The notes under the pieces: model-generated
What the model saw: only the letters and a program-made list of their open reading frames with translations
Databases searched by the model: none
Told to the model about the DNA's origin: nothing
Shown here: positions 1 through 10,764 of the stretch, piece by piece
Layout of the letters: every line of letters begins with the position of its first letter
How positions within the stretch are numbered: the stretch's first letter is position 1
Translations under genes and position numbers: made by a program
Assembly (NCBI RefSeq): GCF_022374875.2
Contig: NZ_CP092427.2
Span: forward strand, 2,480,001 to 2,544,000
DNA length: 64,000 nt
Direction: 5' to 3'
DNA from: Mycolicibacterium rufum
GTDB taxonomy: Bacteria; Actinomycetota; Actinomycetes; Mycobacteriales; Mycobacteriaceae

Positions 1-741
1 GTCGTTGATCGCCTTGAACTTGTCGATGTCGACGGCCAGCACGCCGATCTGCGCGCCGCCCGCGGGCACCAGACCGGTGATCTCCTCGTCCAGTCCGCGC
101 CGGTTGAGCAGCCGGGTCAGCGGATCGTAGAGCGCGTCGACCGCTCCCATCCGCAGCGCCAGCAGGTAGGACTGCACGATCACCGGCACCCCGACCACCG
201 TGGGCAGCAGCACCAGCACGCGCACCGTGACCACGGCCGGTTCGGCGGTGTCCTGGGCCAGCGCCAGGCCGTAGAGCCATCCGAACGCCGCGACGGTGAA
301 GGCCAGATGCAGCGCGAGCGCGCGCGGACCGTGGGCCACCACGATGTAGATGCCGTTGGCCGCCAGCAGCGCCAGGCCGGGCATCGCGACGAAAGCGTCC
401 TGATAACAGGCGATCACGGTGAGCACCGCGAGATCGGCGTAGACCGCGAAGGCCACCGACTGCCGTTCCGAGGGGAAGGGGCCGACGATCCAGATCACGC
501 CCAGCACCGCCGAACTGATCGCGACGACCATCACCAGCGGCTGCCCGGTGACCGCACCTCCGTCGCGGGACGCCCACACCACGGTCAACAGCGCGGTCAG
601 CCCATAGAGCAGCGAGAAGACGCCGATGAAGACCTGGTGGATCCGCAGCATCCCCCGTGCGCGCAGATGCCGTGCGGTCCAGGCGAAGTCGAACGGCTGC
701 CGCCACCAGATCCGCAGGAACTCGCGGAAGCCCTTCTCCAT
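1..741 (-). CDS. Membrane-bound GGDEF protein (diguanylate cyclase-like), 3' part outside window
   Basis: The reading frame starts at ATG 741 and runs off the left edge with 247 codons visible. Residues about 40-200 hold a series of hydrophobic segments (roughly five or six membrane helices). They are followed by the start of a GGDEF domain, shown by YDPLTRLLNRRGLDE and the metal- and substrate-binding stretch DIDKFKAIND at the cut end. GGDEF domains make cyclic di-GMP from two GTP. The signature GG(D/E)EF loop itself lies beyond the edge, so catalytic competence cannot be judged. It is read in the same direction as the thioesterase and purA, 19 bases after the thioesterase stop, so it may be the last gene of that transcript. 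Confidence 0.85.
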   Translation of the reverse strand, partial: MEKGFREFLRIWWRQPFDFAWTARHLRARGMLRIHQVFIGVFSLLYGLTALLTVVWASRDGGAVTGQPLVMVVAISSAVLGVIWIVGPFPSERQSVAFAVYADLAVLTVIACYQDAFVAMPGLALLAANGIYIVVAHGPRALALHLAFTVAAFGWLYGLALAQDTAEPAVVTVRVLVLLPTVVGVPVIVQSYLLALRMGAVDALYDPLTRLLNRRGLDEEITGLVPAGGAQIGVLAVDIDKFKAIND

Positions 742-760
742 CGCCCCCCTGACGGAACCG

Positions 761-3345
<2,585 letters not shown>

Positions 3346-3354
3346 CTTGGGTGA

Positions 3355-4134
3355 GTGAGCATCCGTCCGCTGCACCAGTCGGTGCGGCCGAGTCCCCTCT
3401 TCCTAGCCCTGATCGCGTTGACGGCCGTGGGCGGCGTGCTCGCCTGGCTGCCGGGCGCGCAGGCCGGGCCGATGGCGTACGCCGGCGTGTTCGTGTTCGT
3501 GATCTTCGGCTGGCTGGTCTCGCTGTGCCTGCACGAGTTCGGCCACGCGTACTCGGCGTGGCGGTTCGGCGACCGTGACGTCGAAGCGCGCGGCTACCTG
3601 ACGCTCAACCCGCTGAAGTACTCGCATCCGCTGCTGTCGCTCGGGCTGCCCATCCTGTTCATCGCGCTGGGCGGTATCGGTCTGCCCGGCGGCGCGGTGT
3701 ACGTGCGGACCGGCTGGATGACCCCGCGGCAGCGCACGCTCGTCAGCCTCGCCGGCCCCGCGGTCAACCTGGTGTTCGCCGTCGTGCTGCTGGTGCTGAC
3801 GCGGCTGCTGTACGACCCGGCGCACTCGGTGTTCTGGGCCGGGGTGGCGTTCCTGGGATTCCTGCAGGTCACCGCGTTCCTGCTGAACATGCTGCCGATC
3901 CCGGGTCTGGACGGCTACGGCGCGCTGGAGCCGCATCTGAGCCCTGAGACGCAGCGGGCGGTGGCGCCGGCCAAGCAGTGGGGCTTCCTGATCCTGCTGT
4001 TGCTGTTGTTCGCGCCCGGCGTCAACCAGTGGTTCTTCTCGGCGGTGTACTGGCTGTTCGAGCTGTCCGGCGTGCCGTCGTACCTGTCGGCGGTCGGCGG
4101 CCAGCTGACCCGGTTCTGGTCGGCCTGGGGATAG
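3355..4134 (+). CDS. M50-family site-2 metalloprotease, integral membrane
   Basis: 259 residues, largely hydrophobic with about six helices. HEFGH near residue 62 is the HExxH zinc and catalytic motif inside a membrane helix. The second zinc ligand region, NMLPIPGLDGYGAL near residue 180, is the family's (N)xxPxxxLDG motif. Such enzymes cleave membrane-embedded substrates (regulated intramembrane proteolysis). The substrate is unknown. This is the Rv0359-type protein (recalled), not Rip1, and no PDZ domain is present. GTG 3355 is favoured by the -10-like box just upstream. Confidence 0.88.
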   Translation: MSIRPLHQSVRPSPLFLALIALTAVGGVLAWLPGAQAGPMAYAGVFVFVIFGWLVSLCLHEFGHAYSAWRFGDRDVEARGYLTLNPLKYSHPLLSLGLPILFIALGGIGLPGGAVYVRTGWMTPRQRTLVSLAGPAVNLVFAVVLLVLTRLLYDPAHSVFWAGVAFLGFLQVTAFLLNMLPIPGLDGYGALEPHLSPETQRAVAPAKQWGFLILLLLLFAPGVNQWFFSAVYWLFELSGVPSYLSAVGGQLTRFWSAWG

Positions 4135-4158
4135 CCACCGCCGTCAGACCCTTGCGAC

Positions 4159-4178
4159 ATATGCGATTCTGCGCATAT
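4159..4178. promoter_or_regulatory. Inverted repeat overlapping a leaderless promoter: probable metal-sensor operator
   Basis: ATATGCG and CGCATAT form perfect 7-base arms around a 6-base spacer. AT-rich imperfect palindromes containing ATATGCG/CGCATAT are typical of ArsR/SmtB metal sensors such as NmtR (family knowledge). A -10 box TATATT at 4176-4181 overlaps the right arm, and the ATG of the CDF exporter follows seven bases later. A bound repressor would therefore block RNA polymerase. No ArsR gene is visible nearby. Confidence 0.6.
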
Positions 4179-4188
4179 ATTCGGGCGC

Positions 4189-5085
4189 ATGGGCGCCGGA
4201 CACGACCACAGTCATGCTGATGCCCGCGTGTCCCGGATGGTCATCGCCGCCGGCGTCCTGACCGTCTTCTTCGTCGTCGAGTTGGCCACCGCACTGGCGA
4301 TCAACTCGATCGCGCTGCTGGCCGACGCCGGCCACATGCTCACCGACCTGGTCGCGATGTTCATGGGTTTGACCGCGGTGCTGCTGGCCAAGCGCGGCAG
4401 CGCGTCCCCCTCGCGCACCTACGGCTGGCACCGCGCCGAGGTGTTCACCGCGGTCGCCAACGCGGTGCTGCTGATCGGCGTGGCCTGCTTCATCCTCTAC
4501 GAGGCCGTCGAACGCCTCGGCGGCGCGCCCGAGGTGCCCGGCGTCCCGATGATCGTCGTCGCGCTGGCGGGCCTGCTGGCCAACGCCGTGGTCGTGCTGC
4601 TGCTGCGGTCGCACTCGAAGGACAGCCTCGCGGTCAAGGGCGCCTACATGGAGGTGGTCGCCGACACCGTCGGCAGCATCGGCGTCCTGATCGCGGGCAT
4701 CGTCACCGTCACCACCCGGTGGCCGTACGCCGACGTCGTCGTCGCCGTGTTCGTCGCCCTGTGGGTGCTGCCCCGGGCGATCGCGCTGGCCCGGGCCGCG
4801 CTGCGGATCCTGTCCGAGACCTCGCCGAGCCACATCGACGTCAACGAACTGCGCGCGGCGCTGTGCGCGGTCGAGGGGGTCACCGAGGTGCACGACCTGC
4901 ACGTGTGGACCCTCGTGCCGGGCAAGGACATGGTCACCGCCCACCTGACCAGCCAGCGCGACGCGGCGCGGGTGCTCGACGACGCCCGCGCGGTGCTCGC
5001 GGCGCGCGGCCTCGACCACGCGACCGTCCAGGTCGAGCCGCCCGACTCGGCCGCCGACTGCGAGTGCGAAAGCCAGAACCGGTAG
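4189..5085 (+). CDS. Cation diffusion facilitator (CDF) metal exporter
   Basis: 298 residues. The N-terminus MGAGHDHSHADAR is His-rich and may bind metal. Six membrane helices follow. TM2 carries LLADAGHMLTD (the His...Asp pair of the transport site). TM5 carries EVVADTVGS, with Glu where many zinc CDFs have His. The cytosolic C-terminal domain (about residue 215 on) has the ferredoxin-like pattern HDLHVWTL. The C-terminus DCECESQNR includes two Cys. CDFs export Zn, Cd, Co or Fe by proton antiport. The operator-like palindrome upstream suggests metal-induced expression. The gene overlaps the next one by 22 bases. Confidence 0.92.
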   Translation: MGAGHDHSHADARVSRMVIAAGVLTVFFVVELATALAINSIALLADAGHMLTDLVAMFMGLTAVLLAKRGSASPSRTYGWHRAEVFTAVANAVLLIGVACFILYEAVERLGGAPEVPGVPMIVVALAGLLANAVVVLLLRSHSKDSLAVKGAYMEVVADTVGSIGVLIAGIVTVTTRWPYADVVVAVFVALWVLPRAIALARAALRILSETSPSHIDVNELRAALCAVEGVTEVHDLHVWTLVPGKDMVTAHLTSQRDAARVLDDARAVLAARGLDHATVQVEPPDSAADCECESQNR

Positions 5086-6677
5086 CCCCGCCACGCCTGC
5101 CGATCGCCCTGCGCGCGGCGGTCAGCACCGCGATCCCGGTTCTGCTCGGCTGGGCCGCCGGCGACATCGGAGCCGGGCTCGTCGCCACCCTCGGCGCGTT
5201 CACCTCGCGCTTCGGCATCGGCAGGCCCTACCTCAGCCGCGGGGTGCAGCTCGCGGTCGTCGCGGTGGCCCTGGCCGCCGCGGTCGCCGCAGGCGCGTGG
5301 GCCGCCGACATCGCCTGGCTCGGCGTGCTGACCATCTCGGCCGTCGCCGTCGCGGCGGTGTGGCTGTGCACCGCGCTGGCCGTCGGGCCGCCCGGTGCGT
5401 ACGTGTTCGTCGTCGCCTGCGCCGCAGGTGTCGGCGTCTCGGCGTCGCACCTGAGCCCGGGGCGGATCGCCCTGCTCGTGCTGGCCGGCGGCGCGATCGC
5501 GTGGGTGCTCCAGATGGTCGGGGCGGCAGCGGGATTCCGTCGCCCCGAGCGAGCCGCGGTCCGGCACGCGGCCGACGCCGTCGCCGCCTACCTGGAGGAC
5601 ATCGGCGGACCCGGCCAGGACAGGGCCCGGCACCGGGCGGCCACCGCGCTGCACCAGGCCTGGACGATCCTGGTCAACCACCAGCCGCTGGCCGCGCCCC
5701 CGGGCAGCGAACTGGCCCGCCTGCGCGCCGCCACCCACGCGGTGCACGTGCTGTTCGCCGACGCGATGACGACCGCCGCCCGCGGCCAGACCCCCGAACC
5801 CGATGCCGCCGGCGTGGCCCGCGCGCTGGGCACCCTGCAGGCCGAGCCCGACACGATCGCCCACCGCGACCCCGACCGGTTGCCGCTCGGGCGGCCCCCC
5901 ATCCTGGGCCTGCTGCGCCAGGCCCTGCAGACCGGTTCGCAGACGCGCCGGGTGATGGTGCGGGTCGCGGTCGGCGTGCCGCTGGCCGGGTACGCGGCCG
6001 TCGGCCTCGGCGTGGACCGCGCCTACTGGGCGATGGCGGCCGCCGTGCTGGTCCTGCACCAGGGCACACCGCTGTGGCGCACCCTGCGCCGCGGCGCCGA
6101 GCGGCTGCTCGGCACGTGGATCGGGCTCGGCCTGGCCGCGGCCGTCATCGTCGTGCACCCGCAGGGCTGGTTCCTCGCGCTGGTGCTGGCGCTGCTGAAC
6201 TTCGCCATCGAGATGCTGGTGACCCGCAACTACCTGCTGGCCTCGGTGTTCATCACCGCGACCGCGCTGACCGTGGGGACCGCCGCGCATCCCCTCGACC
6301 CCGGGCAGGTCGGCCACCTGCTGCTGGCGCGCGGCCTGGACACGCTGATCGGCTGCGCGGTCGGCCTGGCGGTGTACGCCGCCCTGGCCGGAAGGCAGGA
6401 GACCCGCAGGCTCGGCGACGCGATCGCCCGCACCCGGGCCGCGATCGCCGCCACCGAGCCGTTCGTGGCGGCCGGTGACGCGGTCAGCCTGCCCGCCCGC
6501 GCCGCGCGGCGCGACCTGCAGCGCGCGACCCTGGACATGCTGGAAGCGCACGAGGCGGCCACCGGCGGATCACGGGACCAGCGCGCGGCGGCCGACCGGC
6601 AGTGGCCGGACGTGGTGGCCGCCGAGCACGCGTCCTACGAGACGATCGCCGCGCTGTGGGCGATCGAGCAGCGGTGA
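5064..6677 (+). CDS. FUSC-family membrane protein (fusaric acid resistance / aromatic efflux-like)
   Basis: 537 residues from GTG 5064, which overlaps the CDF stop by 22 bases; an in-frame extension back to 4719 is only shadow. Two sets of membrane helices (about 15-150 and 300-440) are separated by a soluble, helical middle part, the usual FUSC layout. The second half has GYAAVGLGVDRAYWAMAAA and the conserved LGTWIGLGLA stretch. The C-terminal 100 residues are helical and cytosolic. The substrate is unknown. The overlap suggests it is co-transcribed with the CDF exporter and so may be metal-induced as well. It ends one base before the convergent DUF3151 gene. Confidence 0.8.
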   Translation: MRKPEPVAPPRLPIALRAAVSTAIPVLLGWAAGDIGAGLVATLGAFTSRFGIGRPYLSRGVQLAVVAVALAAAVAAGAWAADIAWLGVLTISAVAVAAVWLCTALAVGPPGAYVFVVACAAGVGVSASHLSPGRIALLVLAGGAIAWVLQMVGAAAGFRRPERAAVRHAADAVAAYLEDIGGPGQDRARHRAATALHQAWTILVNHQPLAAPPGSELARLRAATHAVHVLFADAMTTAARGQTPEPDAAGVARALGTLQAEPDTIAHRDPDRLPLGRPPILGLLRQALQTGSQTRRVMVRVAVGVPLAGYAAVGLGVDRAYWAMAAAVLVLHQGTPLWRTLRRGAERLLGTWIGLGLAAAVIVVHPQGWFLALVLALLNFAIEMLVTRNYLLASVFITATALTVGTAAHPLDPGQVGHLLLARGLDTLIGCAVGLAVYAALAGRQETRRLGDAIARTRAAIAATEPFVAAGDAVSLPARAARRDLQRATLDMLEAHEAATGGSRDQRAAADRQWPDVVAAEHASYETIAALWAIEQR

Positions 6678-6678
6678 G

Positions 6679-7095
6679 TCAGGCCAGGCCGAGTTCGGCG
6701 CGGGCCGCCGGATCGCAGTCGTCGAGCAGGTCCAGGCAGCGCTGGTACTCCGGCTCCTCGCCGATCGCGTCGGCGGCGCGGGCCAGCGCCGCGACACAAC
6801 GCAGGAAACCGCGGTTGGGCTCGTGGCGGTAGGGCACCGGGCCGAAACCCTTCCATCCGTTGCGGCGCAACTGGTCCAGCCCGCGGTGGTAGCCGGTCCG
6901 GGCGTAGGCGTACGCGGTGACGGCCTGATCGTCGGCGAGCGCGTCCTCGGCCAGCGCCGCCCACGCGACCGATGCCGACGGATGCGCCGCGGCCACGATG
7001 GCCGGGTTCTCCGAGGCGTCCAGCTCGGCCTCCGCCTGGGGGTCGCCCGGCAGCAGTACCGGTTCCGGTCCGAGGAGATCGCCCATCCGAGTCAT
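6679..7095 (-). CDS. DUF3151 family protein (Rv0360c-like)
   Basis: 138 residues, starting MTRMGDLLGPEPVLLPGD. It is soluble and all-helical by appearance, with the conserved WKGFGPVPYRHEPNRGFLRC and the acidic C-terminus LLDDCDPAARAELGLA. Family members occur throughout Actinobacteria with no known role. ATG 7095 is preferred because homologues begin with MT(S/R)MGDLLGP (recalled); ATG 7104 and 7086 are also in frame. The very long frame extending to 7824 is antisense to the next gene and is not real. Confidence 0.85.
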   Translation of the reverse strand: MTRMGDLLGPEPVLLPGDPQAEAELDASENPAIVAAAHPSASVAWAALAEDALADDQAVTAYAYARTGYHRGLDQLRRNGWKGFGPVPYRHEPNRGFLRCVAALARAADAIGEEPEYQRCLDLLDDCDPAARAELGLA

Positions 7096-7188
7096 GACCC
7101 CCATTGTGCCGTGCGGGGTTACGCGGTCGTCACCGCGGATGGATAAGCTTCGCCCCATAGCGCCGTCAGGGAGGACCGCAGCACTCCG

Positions 7189-7941
7189 ATGTCGAACCCC
7201 ACAGGCCCGGATCAGCCGGACCAGCCCACCGACCCCGACCACGAACCCGCCACCGAGGTCTTCGCGCCCGCCGATCCCGCCGAGCAGAAGCCGCCGGCGC
7301 AGCAGGAGGACGAGCGCCGCTTCACGGCGCCGTCGGGCTTCGACGCCGGCTCCACCCAGATCATCAACCGGCCGACCGAGCCGGCCACCGAGGTGTTCGG
7401 CACCGGCGGCCACGCCGAGACCGAGGCGTTCCCCGCGCAGCCCGTCGCGCCGCAGAAGATCCCGCCGCGCGGGGACGCGCCCAAGCCGCCCGGCAAGAAG
7501 CGCAGCTGGGGGTGGGTGATCGCGATCGTGCTGGTGATCGCGGCGCTGGCCGCGGTCGCGATCCTCGGCACCATCCTGCTGACCCGCAAGTCGTCCTCGT
7601 CGGCGTCGCAGGAGGACCAGGTCCGCCAGACGATCCAGGACTTCGACACCGCCGTGCAGAACGGGGACCTCGCGACGCTGCGCGGCATCACCTGCGGGAC
7701 CACCCGCGACAGCTACGTCGCCTACAACGACGCGTCCTGGGAGCAGACACATGCGCGGGTCGCCGCGGCCAAGCAGTATCCGGTGGTCGCGAGCATCGAC
7801 CAGGTGGTCGTCAACGGCGACCACGCCGAGGCCAACGTGACCACGTTCATGGCCAACGCCCCGCAGACCCGGTCGACGCGCAGCTTCGATCTGCAGTTCC
7901 GCGACGACCAGTGGAAGATCTGCCAGGCCGCCAGCAGTTAG
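7189..7941 (+). CDS. Single-pass membrane protein with NTF2-like extracytoplasmic domain (Rv0361-like)
   Basis: 250 residues. Residues 1-105 are cytosolic, Pro/Glu-rich and probably disordered. WGWVIAIVLVIAALAAVAILGTILL (about 106-130) is the membrane helix, preceded by KKRS. The outer domain (about 140-250) looks like a DUF4878/NTF2-like fold (QTIQDFDTAVQNGDLATLRGITC and FDLQFRDDQWKICQA) with two Cys that could pair. GGGAGGAC lies 10 bases upstream of the ATG. The stop overlaps the convergent fba stop by four bases. The role is unknown. Confidence 0.82.
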   Translation: MSNPTGPDQPDQPTDPDHEPATEVFAPADPAEQKPPAQQEDERRFTAPSGFDAGSTQIINRPTEPATEVFGTGGHAETEAFPAQPVAPQKIPPRGDAPKPPGKKRSWGWVIAIVLVIAALAAVAILGTILLTRKSSSSASQEDQVRQTIQDFDTAVQNGDLATLRGITCGTTRDSYVAYNDASWEQTHARVAAAKQYPVVASIDQVVVNGDHAEANVTTFMANAPQTRSTRSFDLQFRDDQWKICQAASS

Positions 7942-8975
7942 CCGGCGGTCACACTGCGGCCCGCGCTGTGCAGGTCGTTACAGGCCTCGACGACGCGCTC
8001 GCTCATCCCGGCCTCGGCCTTCTTGAAGTAGCTGCGCGGGTCGTAGACCTTCTTGTTGCCGACCTCGCCGTCGACCTTGAGCACCCCGTCGTAGTTGGTG
8101 AACATGTGCCCCACGATGGGACGGGTGAACGCGTACTGGGTGTCGGTGTCGACGTTCATCTTCACCACGCCGTACTTCAGGGAGTCCTCGATCTCCGACT
8201 TCAACGAGCCCGAGCCGCCGTGGAAGACGAAGTCGAATGGCTTGGAACCCTCGGGCAGGCCGAGCTTGGCCGCCGCCACCTTCTGGCCCTCGGCCAGCAC
8301 CTCGGGCCGCAGCTTGACGTTGCCCGGCTTGTAGACGCCGTGCACGTTGCCGAACGTCGCGGCGAGCAGGTACTTGCCGTGCTCGCCCGCGCCGAGCGCG
8401 GAGATGGTCTTCTCGAAGTCCTCGGGCGTGGTGTAGAGCTTGTCGTTGATCTCGGCCTCGACGCCGTCCTCCTCGCCGCCGACCACGCCGATCTCGATCT
8501 CCAGGATGATCTTCGCCGCCGCGGCCTGCTTGAGCAGTTCCTGTGCGATCGACAGGTTCTCGTCGATCGGCACCGCGGACCCGTCCCACATGTGTGACTG
8601 GAACAGCGGGTTCTGCCCCTTGGCGACGCGGTCGGCCGAGATCGCCAGCAGCGGTCGCACGTAGGTGTCGAGCTTGTCCTTGGGGCAGTGGTCGGTGTGC
8701 AGCGCGACGGTGATCGGGTAGCGCTCGGCGATCACGTGCGCGAACTCGGCGAGTGCCACCGCGCCGGTGACCATGTCCTTGACACCCAGGCCGGACGCGA
8801 ATTCCGCTCCGCCGGTGGAGAATTGGATGATGCCGTCGGATCCGGCGTCGGCGAAGCCCTTGATCGCGGCGTTGACGCTCTCCGATCCGACGCAGTTGAT
8901 CGCCGGGAAGGCGAAGGAGTGCTCCTTGGCCCGGCCGATCATCTCGGCGTAGACCTCCGGCGTGGCGATGGGCAT
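7938..8975 (-). CDS. fba: Class II (zinc) fructose-1,6-bisphosphate aldolase
   Basis: 345 residues, full length. It reversibly cleaves fructose 1,6-bisphosphate into dihydroxyacetone phosphate and glyceraldehyde 3-phosphate in glycolysis and gluconeogenesis. ALHTDHCPKDKLD contains the catalytic Asp and a zinc His; FHGGSGS and the NVDTDTQYAFTRP segment bind phosphate and zinc. The start MPIATPEVYAEM with GAGAGGAA upstream is as expected. M. tuberculosis has fba at the same relative place (Rv0363c). An own promoter is likely in the 51-base gap after the alcohol dehydrogenase gene. Confidence 0.97.
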   Translation of the reverse strand: MPIATPEVYAEMIGRAKEHSFAFPAINCVGSESVNAAIKGFADAGSDGIIQFSTGGAEFASGLGVKDMVTGAVALAEFAHVIAERYPITVALHTDHCPKDKLDTYVRPLLAISADRVAKGQNPLFQSHMWDGSAVPIDENLSIAQELLKQAAAAKIILEIEIGVVGGEEDGVEAEINDKLYTTPEDFEKTISALGAGEHGKYLLAATFGNVHGVYKPGNVKLRPEVLAEGQKVAAAKLGLPEGSKPFDFVFHGGSGSLKSEIEDSLKYGVVKMNVDTDTQYAFTRPIVGHMFTNYDGVLKVDGEVGNKKVYDPRSYFKKAEAGMSERVVEACNDLHSAGRSVTAG

Positions 8976-9003
8976 GGCACTTCCTCTCGGCTGGGGTGGT
9001 TGG

Positions 9004-9009
9004 AGTATC
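9004..9009 (-). promoter_or_regulatory. Probable -10 box of fba
   Basis: On the minus strand this reads GATACT, a good match to the TATAMT-type mycobacterial -10. It would start transcription about 25 bases before the fba ATG, leaving room for the GAGAGGAA ribosome-binding site. Confidence 0.4.
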
Positions 9010-9026
9010 TCAGGAACGGCGTGGGC

Positions 9027-10040
9027 TCACACGGTCAGAACCATCCGGTAGCGGGCACGGCCGGAGTCCATCGCCTCGAACGCCTCGGCCGCCTCGGCGA
9101 GCGGACGCTCCTCGACCATCGCCCGCACCCCGCTCAGCAGCGCGAAGTGCAACGTCTCCTCGACGTCGCGGGAGGTGCCCGACGGGTGCCCGCTGACCGA
9201 GAGCCCCGCATTGATCAGATCGAGCGGACTGATCGGCAGGTTCTCCGGCGTGACGCCGACCGCGACGAGCTCACCGGCCGGCCCGAGACCGCCGACCGTC
9301 GCCGCCATGGCCTCGGCGTTGTTGGCGGTGGCCAGCACCACCGCGGCGCCGCCGAGCTTCTGCAGCTCCGCGGCGATGTCCTGCGCGGTCGAGTCGATGT
9401 AGTGGTGCGCACCGAGCGTCCTGGCCTCGTCGGCCTTGCCGGTGCCCCGCGCGATCGCGACGGTCTCGAATCCCATCGCCCGGGAGAACTGGACCCCGAG
9501 GTGGCCGAGACCGCCGACGCCCAGGATCGCGACCAGGTCGCCCGCCTTGGCCCGGGTCTGCCGCAGCCCGTTGAACGTCGTCACCCCCGCACAGCCCATC
9601 GGGGCCGCCTCGACGAACGACAGACCCTCGGGGATGCGGGCCAGCGCGGTCGCGGGCGCGATGACCGACTCCGCGTACCCGCCGGGGTAGTGCCAGCTCG
9701 GCACCTCCATCCGCTGGCACTGCATGAACTGGCCCTTGCGGCAGGGGACGCAGCGGTTGCAGTTGCCGCCGAACCAGCCGATCGCCACCCGGTCCCCGGC
9801 GGCGAAGTCCTCGACCCCGTCCCCGACCTCGGCGACGGTTCCGGCGATCTCGTGGCCGAGGGTCAGCGGCCACTGCAGGCCGGGGAAGTGCCCGGCGTGG
9901 AACTCGCGGTCGGTGCCGCAGACGCCGCACGCGGCGACATCGATGCGGACGTGGCCCGGCTGCGGGGAGGGGGTGTCGACCTCGACGAGGGTCAGCGGTG
10001 CGTCGGCCTGCGCGACATGGACGGCCTGATGGGTGGGCAT
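9027..10040 (-). CDS. Zinc-dependent alcohol dehydrogenase (MDR superfamily)
   Basis: 337 residues. The catalytic zinc ligands sit in CGVCGTD (Cys near residue 37) and LGHEIAG (His). The structural zinc loop NCNRCVPCRKGQFMQC has the four Cys of the AdhP type. The NAD(P) site is GVGGLGHLGVQ, followed by VAIARGTGK. It oxidises or reduces alcohols and aldehydes; the natural substrate is unknown. The gene lies upstream of fba on the same strand and is divergent from the dedA gene, whose start is 34 bases away. Confidence 0.92.
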   Translation of the reverse strand: MPTHQAVHVAQADAPLTLVEVDTPSPQPGHVRIDVAACGVCGTDREFHAGHFPGLQWPLTLGHEIAGTVAEVGDGVEDFAAGDRVAIGWFGGNCNRCVPCRKGQFMQCQRMEVPSWHYPGGYAESVIAPATALARIPEGLSFVEAAPMGCAGVTTFNGLRQTRAKAGDLVAILGVGGLGHLGVQFSRAMGFETVAIARGTGKADEARTLGAHHYIDSTAQDIAAELQKLGGAAVVLATANNAEAMAATVGGLGPAGELVAVGVTPENLPISPLDLINAGLSVSGHPSGTSRDVEETLHFALLSGVRAMVEERPLAEAAEAFEAMDSGRARYRMVLTV

Positions 10041-10060
10041 GCCTCACTCTAGAGCGCCGG

Positions 10061-10066
10061 TACCCT
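10061..10066 (+). promoter_or_regulatory. Probable -10 box of a leaderless promoter
   Basis: TACCCT (TANNNT) ends eight bases before GTG 10075, which supports GTG 10075 as a leaderless start of the DedA-family gene. Confidence 0.35.
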
Positions 10067-10074
10067 TGAGACCC

Positions 10075-10764
10075 GTGGTCGTCGACACTCTCGCGCTGAT
10101 GCCCGACTTTTTGGACCCGATCAACCTGATCGGCTACTTCGGCACCTGGGCGCTGGTCGGCATCCTCGTGGTCGTCTTCGTCGAATCCGGGGTGCTGTTC
10201 CCGATCCTGCCCGGCGACACCCTGCTGTTCGTCGCGGGCATGCTGGCGGCGGGCACGGCGGCCCGGGCCGACGCCGTGGACGCCAACTTCCACCTCTGGC
10301 AGCTGCTGGTGTTCATTCCCGTCGCGGCCGTCCTCGGCGGGCAGGTGGGCTACTGGATCGGCCGCAGCCTGGGCACCGCGATGTTCAAGCCCAACGCGCG
10401 TGTCCTCAAGCAGCGCTACCTCGACGAGGCGCACCTGTTCTTCGAGCAGCGCGGACCGTTCGCGATCGTGATCGCCCGGTTCGTGCCGATCGTGCGGACG
10501 CTGGCGCCGATCACCGCCGGCGCGGCGAAGATGAACTACGGCGCGTTCACGGCGTTCAACGTGCTCGGCGCGGTGATCTGGGGTGTCGGACTGGTGCTGA
10601 TGGGCTACGGCCTCGGCCAGTTCGAGGTGGTGCAGAAGCTGCTCGAGCCGATCTTCATCCTGATCGCCGTCGCGTCGATCACGCCGATGATCTGGGAGTG
10701 GTACAAGCGCCGCAAGGCCGCTAAGCAGGCAGGCCCGTCAGCACCCGAGCCGCACCATCCGTGA
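10075..10764 (+). CDS. DedA/SNARE-associated family membrane protein
   Basis: 229 residues from GTG 10075; ATG 10099 is an alternative eight codons in. Motifs of the family are FVESGVLFPILPGDTLLF, GYWIGRSLG, and RFVPIVRTLAPITAGAAKM with the conserved Arg and Pro. There are about five membrane or re-entrant helices and a basic C-terminus. DedA proteins act in membrane phospholipid homeostasis, some as lipid-carrier flippases. The relative position matches Rv0364 (recalled). The last 44 bases overlap the convergent aminopeptidase gene. Confidence 0.88.
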   Translation: MVVDTLALMPDFLDPINLIGYFGTWALVGILVVVFVESGVLFPILPGDTLLFVAGMLAAGTAARADAVDANFHLWQLLVFIPVAAVLGGQVGYWIGRSLGTAMFKPNARVLKQRYLDEAHLFFEQRGPFAIVIARFVPIVRTLAPITAGAAKMNYGAFTAFNVLGAVIWGVGLVLMGYGLGQFEVVQKLLEPIFILIAVASITPMIWEWYKRRKAAKQAGPSAPEPHHP

